17,086 bases of DNA from Desulfobacterales bacterium CG23_combo_of_CG06-09_8_20_14_all_52_9 (GCA_002771315.1 PCSF01000036.1:1-17086); one strand, 5' to 3'. Positions 1-7,258 are shown, numbered from the stretch's first letter. Made by a program: numbers and translations. The notes: generated from the sequence alone by a model not told the origin.

Positions 1-526
1 CGATCTTGACGATACTTTCAAGCCGGTGCTGCCGATCCCCCGGATTGATCCGCTCCGGCGAATACCCCACCGTGAAGTCGCGGCCCATCAAAAGGCCGGA
101 TGCCTTTTCCAAAATCGGGATGCAAACCTCTTCGGTTGCCCCTGGATAGACCGTCGATTCGTACACCACGCAGCTTCCCTTGCTCAAGTGTCTTCCCACC
201 GTTTGCGATGCGCTTTTCAGGGGGTTGAGATCCGGTATCCGGTATTGATCGATGGGGGTAGGCACCGCCACGATGAGGAATCGACATGAATCGAGATCCT
301 CTGGATTGCTGGTGTACTGCACCTTCACTTGAGCCAACTCCTCCCGAGAAACCTCTAGGGTTTTATCCAAGCCGGTTTGAAGCTCGGCGATGCGCTCGAC
401 CTTCAAATCGTATCCCACCACATCGAAATGACGCGACATCGCCACGGCAAGCGGCAATCCCACATAGCCCAATCCGACTATGGCAAGACGGTCCTTGCGA
501 TGGATCAAAGACTCATAAGTGACCAA
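1..526 (-). CDS. Nucleotide-sugar dehydrogenase (UDP-GlcNAc/ManNAc/Glc 6-dehydrogenase type), C-terminus outside window
   Basis: This is the N-terminal 175 residues of an NAD-dependent UDP-sugar 6-dehydrogenase, which oxidises a UDP-hexose(amine) to the uronic acid for surface polysaccharide. It shows the Rossmann motif GLGYVGLPLA (residues 18-27), then VAVPTPID, then ESTVYPGATEE, and GYSPERINPGD near the window edge. The last motif is typical of the WbpA/TviB/WecC branch more than of the Ugd branch. The family is about 420-440 residues, so over half is missing, including the catalytic Cys region. The frame runs open off the left edge. I chose the TTG at 526-524 because GGAGG lies 6 nt upstream and the next in-frame ATG falls after the NAD motif. 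It starts 12 bp after the stop of the pseudouridine synthase gene, so it is probably in that operon. The exact sugar substrate cannot be decided here. Confidence 0.9.
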   Translation of the reverse strand, partial: MVTYESLIHRKDRLAIVGLGYVGLPLAVAMSRHFDVVGYDLKVERIAELQTGLDKTLEVSREELAQVKVQYTSNPEDLDSCRFLIVAVPTPIDQYRIPDLNPLKSASQTVGRHLSKGSCVVYESTVYPGATEEVCIPILEKASGLLMGRDFTVGYSPERINPGDRQHRLESIVKI

Positions 527-538
527 CAAACACCTCCG

Positions 539-1372
539 TCAATTCGATTGAGTATTCCTATTTAAAGCCGTCGGCTTGCCGCGCCACGGTTTCCTTTGAT
601 CCCGACGACTCCCATCCAACGACGATCCATGCCCAAAGGCGGGTTTGGAGTGTGCCCGGACCTTGGACAGCCGAATCGGCTCCTTCAAGCGCCGGATCTC
701 CCGGGGCGTCAGGTGGCGCCATTTCCCCTCGGGAAGCCTTCCCAGGCCGATGCCGGCAAACCGGATCCGTTTGAGATTTTTAACTCGGTTTCCCAGTTTC
801 TCGACCATTCGCCGGATCTGCCGATTTTTCCCTTCCTTGATCACGATGCGAAAGCATGAAGACGAAATCCGTTTGACACGTGCCGGCCGGGTAATCTCCC
901 CCATCAGAGGCATACCGGATTCCATCCTGGAAAGCGCTTCGTTATCCACATCCAAAGCCGTGGTCACTTCGTATTCTTTTTCATGATCAAAAGACGGATG
1001 TAATAATCGATGGTGAAGGCTCCCGTCGTTGGTTAAAATCAGGAGTCCCGTGGAATCCTTGTCGAGACGCCCCACCGGAAAAAGACGTGTTTCAAGTTCC
1101 ACCAGGTCAAGGACGATCCTTTCCCCCCGCTGACTGCAACTGCTGACCACCCCTTTGGGTTTGTTTAACGCGATATACACCCGGGAAACTACAATATCCA
1201 CAGGTTTTCCGTCCACCTTCACCCGGTCTTTTGACGGATCCACCGGGATACCCATCACCGTAACTGTCTTTCCATTGACCGCCACCCGACCGGCTCGGAT
1301 CAGGGCCTCTCCTGTCCGCCTGGAGCATACCCCGGCTTTGGATAAAAACTTCTGGAGGCGCATCAAGGGCAT
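539..1372 (-). CDS. rluB: 23S rRNA pseudouridine synthase, RsuA/RluB family
   Basis: Isomerises a uridine in rRNA to pseudouridine; RluB acts on 23S rRNA. The 277-residue protein has an S4 RNA-binding domain at about residues 4-60 (MRLQKFLSKAGVCSRR). The catalytic domain carries the family signature GRLDKDSTGLLILTNDG (101-117) with the catalytic Asp at 104, and GKNRQIRRM further on. Length fits the family (about 230-300). The last 45 or so residues are basic and low in complexity, as in many RluB proteins. The ATG at 1372 is used; an ATG at 1363 (MRLQKF) is equally plausible because neither has a strong ribosome site. It follows argJ by 56 bp and precedes the sugar dehydrogenase by 12 bp on the same strand. 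RluB is the likeliest member, but RsuA, RluE and RluF share the same signature, so the target base is inferred. Confidence 0.9.
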   Translation of the reverse strand: MPLMRLQKFLSKAGVCSRRTGEALIRAGRVAVNGKTVTVMGIPVDPSKDRVKVDGKPVDIVVSRVYIALNKPKGVVSSCSQRGERIVLDLVELETRLFPVGRLDKDSTGLLILTNDGSLHHRLLHPSFDHEKEYEVTTALDVDNEALSRMESGMPLMGEITRPARVKRISSSCFRIVIKEGKNRQIRRMVEKLGNRVKNLKRIRFAGIGLGRLPEGKWRHLTPREIRRLKEPIRLSKVRAHSKPAFGHGSSLDGSRRDQRKPWRGKPTALNRNTQSN

Positions 1373-1428
1373 TTTGAATTTTTCTCTTTGAAATTAAATA
1401 ATCAAGAAGATTCCGGGGCGATGGCAGA

Positions 1429-2613
1429 CTAACTCCGGTAATGAGCGTTGATCTTCACGTAGTCGATCGAAAAATCGCAAGTCAACATGGAGGCGGTGCC
1501 GGATCCGGCCCCCAGCTTGATCTTCAGGCAAAATTCCGGCCTTTTCAAAATCCGCGTCGCCTCGGCCTCGGCAGCCTTTCCGCATCCGGCGCCGCCTTGC
1601 ACCAAAAGGACATCATCAAAAGAAACATCGATCGATTCTGGCTCTATCGGTACTCCGGACCTTCCGGCAGCAGCCAGGATCCGGCCCCAGTTGGCATCTT
1701 CTCCGAACAGGGCGGTTTTGACCAGACTCGATGTGGCAACCGTTTCCGCAACCCGGCATGCCGCTTCAGGTGACGATGCGCCCTCTACCACGATTTCCAC
1801 CAGTTTCGTGGCTCCTTCCCCGTTTTTGACAATGGCCCGGGCAAGGGCCATCAGGACATCCTCTAAAATACGACCAAAAGCGTTAAGGGATGCCGGGTCG
1901 GTGACGACGGCACCGGATGCGCCGTTGGCGAAAAGCAAGACCGTGTCATTGGTGCTCATATCGCCGTCGATGCTGATCCGATTCAAAGACCCTGCCACCG
2001 AATTCGCCAGCGCCCTGTTTAAATGATCCGGTGTGGCCTGCAAGTCGGTACACACAAAGCACAGCAGCGTAGCCATGTGCGGGTGGATCATCCCGGCCCC
2101 CTTTGCAATCCCTGTGACCGTGTATTCAGCCCCCTCCAGCATGCCTTTTCTGGAGACCACTTTCGGTACCGTATCCGTGGTGAGAATCGCTTCGGCGAAA
2201 TCCATAAAGCCATCGGGTTTTAATCCCTTGACCAGTTCCGGTATCGCCGCTTCAATCTTTTGAATCGGGAGCGGTTCTCCGATGACACCCGTGGAAGCCA
2301 CCAGGACCTGTTCCTCATCAACCCCTAAAATTAAAGCGGCAAAACGGGCCATCGCCTCGGCGTCTTCGAGCCCCTTTTTACCGGTACAGCAATTGGCATT
2401 TCCACTGTTGACGATAATAGAACGGCATCGTCCGGACCGGATCCGCAGCCGATCCAATAAAACCGGTGCGGCTTGTATCCTGTTGGTGGTGAACATCCCG
2501 GCGACATGGGCGGGCACGTCGGTGTACAGCAGACCGAGGTCCTTTTTCCCGAAACCTTTGATTCCGGCACATATACCCGATGCGCGAAACCCTTTGGGCA
2601 GCATCTGTTCCAT
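1429..2613 (-). CDS. argJ: Bifunctional ornithine acetyltransferase/N-acetylglutamate synthase ArgJ
   Basis: Transfers acetyl from N-acetylornithine to glutamate in the cyclic arginine pathway; some ArgJ enzymes also use acetyl-CoA. The precursor cleaves itself into alpha and beta chains. From the ATG at 2613 the protein is 394 residues, the usual ArgJ length. The self-cleavage region is KGAGMIHPHMATLL (171-184), with the new N-terminal nucleophile Thr182. STGVIG (107-112) forms the oxyanion-hole region, and the C-terminus DYVKINAHYRS is the hallmark of the family. A longer reading frame back to 2724 exists, but its extra 37 residues read through the promoter and have no family support. A GGGAAG ribosome site lies just upstream of 2613. 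It is the first gene of the argJ-rluB-sugar dehydrogenase run. Whether it is mono- or bifunctional cannot be told from sequence alone. Confidence 0.96.
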   Translation of the reverse strand: MEQMLPKGFRASGICAGIKGFGKKDLGLLYTDVPAHVAGMFTTNRIQAAPVLLDRLRIRSGRCRSIIVNSGNANCCTGKKGLEDAEAMARFAALILGVDEEQVLVASTGVIGEPLPIQKIEAAIPELVKGLKPDGFMDFAEAILTTDTVPKVVSRKGMLEGAEYTVTGIAKGAGMIHPHMATLLCFVCTDLQATPDHLNRALANSVAGSLNRISIDGDMSTNDTVLLFANGASGAVVTDPASLNAFGRILEDVLMALARAIVKNGEGATKLVEIVVEGASSPEAACRVAETVATSSLVKTALFGEDANWGRILAAAGRSGVPIEPESIDVSFDDVLLVQGGAGCGKAAEAEATRILKRPEFCLKIKLGAGSGTASMLTCDFSIDYVKINAHYRS

Positions 2614-2633
2614 ATTCTTCCCTTTTTTGATAT

Positions 2634-2661
2634 ACTTTATCAAAAAAGCCGTTATTGTCAA
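2634..2661 (-). promoter_or_regulatory. Putative sigma70 promoter of argJ with operator-like repeats
   Basis: On the minus strand, TTGACA (2661-2656) and TAAAGT (2639-2634) are separated by 16 nt, predicting a start about 14 nt before the argJ ATG. Just upstream are the inverted repeat TATACCC/GGGTATA (2663-2669 and 2686-2692) and the 20-bp-spaced direct repeat GTTATTG (2651-2657 and 2671-2677), which could be regulator sites. No ArgR-box consensus is visible. Confidence 0.55.
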
Positions 2662-2751
2662 ATATACCCTGTTATTGCAACTGCGGGGTATAGTCAGGCT
2701 CAAAGGGCAACTCGCTCGAATCACTAAAACCTAAATTGAGCGATTTTCGAG

Positions 2752-2833
2752 TTTGCCGCAGATGCAAGGCGTCCGGAAGCGAAGGCGTATATATCATACG
2801 TCGAGCTTTCGGCAACGCAGCAGATGCGGTAAA
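2752..2833. repeat. Long imperfect hairpin inside copy A
   Basis: Nested pairing is visible by eye: TTTGCCGCA (2752-2760) with TGCGGTAAA (2825-2833), one G-U; GCGT with ACGC; CCGGAAGC with GCTTTCGG; and an inner GGCGTAT/ATACGTC hairpin. The blocks CAGATGCAAGGCG (2759-2771) and AACGCAGCAGATG (2814-2826) recur exactly in the element at 7829-8005. Confidence 0.65.
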
Positions 2834-2970
2834 ATTGGAAATCCCGAAGGGTTTCCAATTTGGCATATGTTTTTTTGTAAGGCACCCATTGGGTAAACGA
2901 TTGAAACCGGTCAAATCTTTTCTAACACAAGAATATTTATACATAATTATTTTTTTGCCAAATTGGAAAC
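2832..2970. repeat. Nested inverted repeats around an AT-rich core in copy A
   Basis: AAATTGGAAA (2832-2841) and TTTCCAATTT (2852-2861) form a 10-bp stem capped by CCC-GAA-GGG. The right arm of that stem is also part of a 15-bp perfect inverted repeat, GTTTCCAATTTGGCA (2851-2865) with TGCCAAATTGGAAAC (2956-2970). The middle arm can therefore pair either left or right, giving two exclusive folds, with a 90-nt AT-rich stretch enclosed in the longer one. Confidence 0.65.
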
Positions 2971-3066
2971 GCTTAATTTAGGTAAAAAGAAGCTTGATTT
3001 CAAACCATAAATCGCTCAGGATGAAGCGACGGTTAAAACGATCGAAACGCGTGCGAGGAAAAGAAA

Positions 3067-3249
3067 ATGGAGAATCCCGGAGCAAAATGTCCTTCATGCG
3101 ATAAGGAAATGCTGCTCCAGAAAACGTGACGGCGGGTGTTTTTTCTTTGCAGGTCCTGCAATCGGGTTTATCCCATCGATATGTTTATCCATTCCTTGGA
3201 CGATGCCCTGGAATCTGATCTAGGCGACATCCGGTGCGACCGTCTCTAG
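3067..3249 (+). CDS. Small dual-CxxC protein with in-frame UGA, predicted selenoprotein
   Basis: The frame reads 60 residues from ATG 3067 to TAG 3247-3249 with a single TGA at codon 21 (3127-3129). GAGG sits 8 nt upstream of the ATG. Before the TGA is CPSC (residues 8-11); after it comes RRVFFL, then CRSC (28-31), then an acidic helix-like stretch with a LDDALE motif, ending in IRCDRL. The two halves make one coherent zinc-ribbon/redox-like protein, so the UGA is most simply read as selenocysteine. A SECIS-like hairpin starts 17 nt after it. From memory, NCBI names a family 'dual CXXC motif small (seleno)protein' found in Desulfobacterota, which would fit; I could not check this. Its biochemical role is unknown. 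truA starts 69 bp downstream on the same strand. The alternative is a nonsense mutation (for example CGA to TGA), which would make it a pseudogene. Confidence 0.75.
3147..3161 (+). promoter_or_regulatory. SECIS-like hairpin downstream of the UGA codon
   Basis: TTGCAG (3147-3152) pairs perfectly with CTGCAA (3156-3161) around GTC; opening the top pair gives the apical loop GGUCC. The first loop G at 3152 is 22 nt after the UGA, inside the range commonly quoted for bacterial SECIS elements (about 16-37 nt). The core UGCAGGUCCUGCA closely resembles the SelB-binding tip of E. coli fdhF (UGCAGGUCUGCA, from memory). It lies inside the coding frame, as bacterial SECIS elements do. Confidence 0.7.
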
Positions 3250-3318
3250 CGCTGGGCGTTACAGGCCCTTTCTTTATAAGCAACCTGAGGCATTAACCCA
3301 ATCAATTGTTCATCGAAG

Positions 3319-4056
3319 ATGCTGAACTTCAAGCTTTTCATCGAGTATGACGGCACGGCTTACCATGGATGGCAACGACAAAAAGCGTGCCCTACCATCC
3401 AGGGCGAGATCGAAAAAGTCGTTCGGAAAATGGCCGGCAAGGCGGTCACCGTCATCGGCTCCGGAAGAACCGACGCCGGTGTTCATGCACTGGGCCAGGT
3501 AGCTCATTTTCATTGCGAAACGCGCCTTTCTCCGAAATCCTTTCTCTCCGGGCTCAACAGCCTGCTCCCCAAAGACATCGTTATCCATCGGATCGTCAAG
3601 ACCAAAAGGGACTTCCACGCCCGTTACAACGCCAGAACCAAGACCTATCAATATCGCATCCTGAACCGACCGATTCCTAAAGCTGTCGGTCGCTTTTATG
3701 CCTGGCATGTTCGAAAGCCCCTGGATCTTTCCGCCATGCGTTCGGCCGCCGGATATCTTACGGGAACCCATGATTTCAAATCCTTTGAAGGCGCTGGAAG
3801 CCCCCGCTCGCATACCCTGCGGACGGTGACAAAAGCAGCGCTGTCCAAATCAGCCGGCGGAATCATCCTGTTTGAGATCCAGGCCGACGGGTTTCTCAAA
3901 GCCATGGTCCGAAACATCGTGGGAACCCTGGTCTATGTGGGCCTCGGGAAAATTTCCCCGGAAGAAATGGAAGAGATCCTCCGTTCGAAGGACCGCCGGA
4001 AGGCCGGCCCCACCGCTCCTTCCTGTGGCTTGTTCCTGAAGAAAGTTATTTACTGA
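3319..4056 (+). CDS. truA: tRNA pseudouridine(38-40) synthase TruA
   Basis: Converts U38, U39 and U40 in the tRNA anticodon arm to pseudouridine. The 245-residue protein begins LFIEYDGTAYHGWQRQ, carries the catalytic Asp52 in GSGRTDAGVHALGQ (47-60) and has the conserved KTYQYRI and MVRNIVGTL segments. The length is standard. The ATG at 3319 gives the usual TruA N-terminus, but the ribosome site is weak. It lies 69 bp after the small selenoprotein gene on the same strand and could be co-transcribed with it. Its 3' end overlaps the convergent ClC gene by 11 bp, with no terminator in between. Confidence 0.96.
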   Translation: MLNFKLFIEYDGTAYHGWQRQKACPTIQGEIEKVVRKMAGKAVTVIGSGRTDAGVHALGQVAHFHCETRLSPKSFLSGLNSLLPKDIVIHRIVKTKRDFHARYNARTKTYQYRILNRPIPKAVGRFYAWHVRKPLDLSAMRSAAGYLTGTHDFKSFEGAGSPRSHTLRTVTKAALSKSAGGIILFEIQADGFLKAMVRNIVGTLVYVGLGKISPEEMEEILRSKDRRKAGPTAPSCGLFLKKVIY

Positions 4057-5845
4057 GCACCGACCGGCTTTTCATTTCCTGAATGCGTTCATTATAAAAC
4101 GCGATGACATCCCGCCGGCTCAACATGCCGATCAACTTGTGGGGATCATCTTCTTCCACCACCGGCAGGCTGTCGATATTCTTTTGGGTGAACTTTTGAA
4201 GGACGGAATTCAGATCATCTGAGACGGTTGTCGTGATGATGTCTGAAGTACCGATATCTCGCATCACCACCAAATCCTCGATCTCCTGGGAGAATAAAAC
4301 ACTCCGTATATCGTTGCTGGAAAATATTCCAATGAATCGCTCTCTATGATCCATCACCGGGAAATAATGCTGTTGGGTGGTTGAAAAAAAGCCTTTGAAT
4401 TCGGAAAATGGCATGCTTTCCGGGAGCACCTGAACCTTCTTGACCCGTTTTATAAGATCCTTGACTCGGAATTCTTGTAGGATATCGACAAAAAAGTCCC
4501 CCTTGTGCGCGGGCGAGTCGATGCGGCTCTTGACCTGTTTTTCATAAATGGTCCAGCGTTTAGAGACCAGGTAGGCGACCGAGCAAACCAGCAGACTGGG
4601 TAGAAGAAGATGGTATGAGTTGGTCATTTCACTGACCATGATGATTGTGGAAATGGGGGTATTGGAAACCGAAGTGAAGAAACCGGCCATTCCCACCACC
4701 ACGAACGCCCCGGGTTCCATAACGACGCCCGGCATGATCCCATGGAATAGTCTCCCCACGGCACCCCCCATCGCCCCGCCGATGACAATGGAAGGCCCGA
4801 AGACTCCGCCGCTTCCTCCGGATCCGATGGAAAAAGACGTGGTGAAGATCTTCCCGATTGCCAATGCCAGAAGAAACAACAACGGCAATTCATTGTTGAG
4901 TGCCTGCTGAGCGAACCCATATCCGAAGGACAGGGTCTGGGGAAGGAAATAACCGATGACGCCTGTACAAAGACCCCCGATGGCTGGTTTAAAGTGTTTG
5001 GGAATGCGAAGCTTTTTAAAAGATCGGGTGATGCCGTAAAATGATTTGACATACAATGCACCCGTGGCCGATAAAACAAAAGCGAGCACCAAATAGGGAC
5101 CGAGTTCCAGGGGATTTTGAAACGTGAAATAGGGGGACTCAAAGAGCGTTCCCCATCCAAAAACCAGGCAGAAGAGGCAATACGCGACAACGGATGCGAT
5201 ACCCGATGGAATGATCACCTCGTATTCGAATTCCGGATCCCGGTAAAGCACTTCAGCGGCGAAAAGTGCACCCGCAAGGGGGGCCCTGAAAATACTCCCA
5301 ACGCCGGCGCCGATCCCGGCGGCCATCATGATTCGGCGCTCCCGCTCTGAAAGTTTTAAAATCGTGCCTAAAAAAGAGCCGAAGCCGGCGCCGATTTGGG
5401 CGATGGGGCCTTCCCTTCCGCCGGATCCGCCGCTGGTCAGCGTGATGGCCGATGCAATGGTTTTGATGATGGGAACGCGTCCCCGGATGAATCCGGCCTT
5501 ATTATGGTATGCGTCTATGGCGGCATCGGTCCCATGCCCCTCCGCTTCAGGAGCAAAGGTATAAACCAGGATTCCGCTCAGGATTCCTCCAAGAGCCGGC
5601 ACCAGCAATAAGATGTATCGGTTGAAAAAACTGTTGGTGGGCAAAAAGAGAGAATGTTCCCCTGCAGGAGACGGCGGCCGATACCCGGCCATTAAATCCA
5701 GGAAAACGTGGGTGCCGATCTGGCAGAGAAAGTAAAAGGCGATAGCACCCAGGCCCGCGATGATCCCGATCAGGACGTAGTACACTGTCCACTTCCCGGC
5801 TCGGGTGATGTCGAGGGATAGCACTTTACTGAGGTTGAGTTTCAA
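4046..5845 (-). CDS. ClC-family chloride channel/antiporter with tandem CBS domains
   Basis: An inner-membrane ClC protein, 599 residues. The membrane domain (about 20-435) includes GGREGPIAQIGAG (142-154), with gating Glu145 in the GREGP motif, and GSGGSGGVFGPS (341-352), the third ClC signature. Two CBS domains follow (about 458-518 and 528-585) and probably bind nucleotides. The first ClC signature, normally GSGIP, reads GHGTD (103-107), so the serine that coordinates the central anion in E. coli ClcA is absent. This implies a different subfamily and leaves the ion specificity and the channel-versus-exchanger question open. It lies 34 bp downstream of the aminotransferase gene on the same strand, so the two are probably co-transcribed. 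Its stop overlaps the end of truA. Confidence 0.92.
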   Translation of the reverse strand: MKLNLSKVLSLDITRAGKWTVYYVLIGIIAGLGAIAFYFLCQIGTHVFLDLMAGYRPPSPAGEHSLFLPTNSFFNRYILLLVPALGGILSGILVYTFAPEAEGHGTDAAIDAYHNKAGFIRGRVPIIKTIASAITLTSGGSGGREGPIAQIGAGFGSFLGTILKLSERERRIMMAAGIGAGVGSIFRAPLAGALFAAEVLYRDPEFEYEVIIPSGIASVVAYCLFCLVFGWGTLFESPYFTFQNPLELGPYLVLAFVLSATGALYVKSFYGITRSFKKLRIPKHFKPAIGGLCTGVIGYFLPQTLSFGYGFAQQALNNELPLLFLLALAIGKIFTTSFSIGSGGSGGVFGPSIVIGGAMGGAVGRLFHGIMPGVVMEPGAFVVVGMAGFFTSVSNTPISTIIMVSEMTNSYHLLLPSLLVCSVAYLVSKRWTIYEKQVKSRIDSPAHKGDFFVDILQEFRVKDLIKRVKKVQVLPESMPFSEFKGFFSTTQQHYFPVMDHRERFIGIFSSNDIRSVLFSQEIEDLVVMRDIGTSDIITTTVSDDLNSVLQKFTQKNIDSLPVVEEDDPHKLIGMLSRRDVIAFYNERIQEMKSRSVLSK

Positions 5846-5879
5846 TGCGTTTTTCTGTCTTTCAAAACCGCCGCCAGGT

Positions 5880-7190
5880 CTATCCCGAAGTCAGATCCCG
5901 GATGCCGGAAAGAATCAGATCGAAAAGACCGGGAATTTCGTTTTCCTCCAGGCAGGAAAAGGCCACCCGAAGATCCGTATTGCCGATGGAGATCAGGCCG
6001 ACACCATATTTCTCCAAAAGGTGAATCCGAAGCTTCTCCGCATCCATGGATTTGAGCCGAAGGCACATGAAGTATCCGGAATTGAAAGGATAAACATCCC
6101 AGGCCTCTTGATACCGTTCGGCCTTGAGTACCTCCCGCACACGTTGAGCCCTTTGTTTCAGGATTTCAAACTTTTCATTTTTTTCCCGGGCATATCGTTC
6201 ATCGGCCATGGATTTCAAGATGAGGGTTTGGCTCAAGTGGGATGCGTTGGAAATCGTTCCCCGGACGCAGCCCGCGGTTTTTTTCTCCAGTGCCTCGTAC
6301 ACCCGATCGATCTTCCCATCGGCCCAGCATCCGTAAGTAATAAAACCGACACGAAGCCCCCAAACGAAATTTTCCTTGGTGGCGCCGTCGAGTTTCACCG
6401 CCAAGAGTCTGGGATGACTTTGGGAAAGTTTCGCAAAAAGGGATTCCTTAAGCACGGCATTATCATAGAACAGGCCGAAATACGCATCGTCGAAAGCCGC
6501 GATGACCCGTGTCCCCTCCCGGGCCAAGCGTGTCAGGATATCGACTATCGCCTCTCCTTCCGCCCGGGTAGGGGAATAGCCCGTTGGGTTGTTCGGAAAG
6601 TTGAGGATTGTGATCACTTTTCCGGATTTCGCCTCCTGTCGGAGCGCCTCTTCAAAGGCTTTTAGGTTGAATCCCCCTCGCTCGGAAAAAAAAGGAAATT
6701 GGACGATTCTCGCCCCTTTTTTGACATTCAGGATCATGGTGTAGTTACCCCATATCTTGTCCGGCAAAACCACAGCATCCTCCGGATCCACCCACAAGTC
6801 CGCAAATGTACTGACGGCATGAGTTACACCACAGGTCACGACGGGAAGGCTGATCCTTTTGCCGGCAAGGGACGGGTTTTTTGAAAAAAGTTCCGCCTGC
6901 CATGCTTTTCTCAGTGCAGGAATTCCAAAGGAAGGCGCATAGGTCAGGGATTCCTCGGGAGAAATGTCCTTCATCCGATCCATGAGGGATTTAAAATGCA
7001 TGGTCTTATGATCTTCCATGGCGATTCCGATGGTGGCGTTGGTCTTAAAAGCCTTTTCCTTGGCCTCAGCGCTCTGAGTTAAAATCCCCTTGGGAAAGAA
7101 AAGACGCTTCCCCATATCGGACAACATCTCGAAAAGATGAGGGCTTCCTTGTGATAAAATTTCGTTGAGCTCATGGGCTAAGGGGTTCAT
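5880..7190 (-). CDS. Class I/II PLP-dependent aminotransferase
   Basis: Fold-type I aminotransferase of 436 residues; it moves an amino group between an amino acid and a 2-oxo acid in the cytoplasm. Visible active-site elements are NFPNNPTGY (197-205) with the PLP-contacting Asn201, DDAYFG (234-239) with the Asp and Tyr that hold the cofactor, the Schiff-base Lys272 in LDGATKENF, and Arg408 in LRVAFS, which would bind the substrate carboxylate. It is longer than a standard AspB and has a distinctive N-terminal extension with YAPSFGIPALRKAW, as in aromatic/aspartate-type enzymes. The substrate is not recognisable from the sequence. AGGAGAG lies just upstream of the ATG at 7190. A good promoter is found at 7259-7286, and the ClC gene follows 34 bp after the stop. 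Confidence 0.9.
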   Translation of the reverse strand: MNPLAHELNEILSQGSPHLFEMLSDMGKRLFFPKGILTQSAEAKEKAFKTNATIGIAMEDHKTMHFKSLMDRMKDISPEESLTYAPSFGIPALRKAWQAELFSKNPSLAGKRISLPVVTCGVTHAVSTFADLWVDPEDAVVLPDKIWGNYTMILNVKKGARIVQFPFFSERGGFNLKAFEEALRQEAKSGKVITILNFPNNPTGYSPTRAEGEAIVDILTRLAREGTRVIAAFDDAYFGLFYDNAVLKESLFAKLSQSHPRLLAVKLDGATKENFVWGLRVGFITYGCWADGKIDRVYEALEKKTAGCVRGTISNASHLSQTLILKSMADERYAREKNEKFEILKQRAQRVREVLKAERYQEAWDVYPFNSGYFMCLRLKSMDAEKLRIHLLEKYGVGLISIGNTDLRVAFSCLEENEIPGLFDLILSGIRDLTSG

Positions 7191-7258
7191 CGATTCTCTC
7201 CTGGCTATGTTTTTACAGTTTTCGGGCTCAATAAGGTATCCTGATTTATCTCGGCAGT

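Larger units (their letters stand above)
2729..2983. repeat. MITE-like palindromic repeat element with 14-bp terminal inverted repeats (copy A)
   Basis: The ends are ACCTAAATTGAGCG (2729-2742) and CGCTTAATTTAGGT (2970-2983), inverted repeats matching at 13 of 14 positions. No transposase is encoded, and the few short frames inside look like chance. The interior holds a long imperfect hairpin (2752-2833), a second hairpin (2832-2861) and an AT-rich right half. A 10-bp inverted copy of TGAGCGATTT (2737-2746) also occurs just outside, as AAATCGCTCA at 3009-3018, so the true boundary may reach 3018. No clear target duplication was found; AAA lies on both sides but is not diagnostic. Two 13-bp blocks are shared with the element at 7829-8005. 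I infer a non-autonomous mobile or REP-like element lying between the argJ promoter and the selenoprotein gene. Confidence 0.6.

Noticed and set aside
2614..2724. N-terminal extension of ArgJ by 37 residues
   Set aside because: It reads through a good promoter and a hydrophobic stretch not found in ArgJ; the start at 2613 gives the usual length and N-terminus.
2736..2981. 81-residue plus-strand frame inside the repeat element
   Set aside because: It lies wholly in palindromic repeat sequence, has no ribosome site and no recognisable protein features.
2729..3018. CRISPR array or tandem repeat
   Set aside because: The repeats are inverted and nested, without regular spacers.
3067..3126. A 20-residue peptide ending at the TGA
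   Set aside because: The same frame continues after the TGA with a second CxxC motif and a plausible C-terminus, and a SECIS-like hairpin follows, so readthrough fits better than a tiny peptide.
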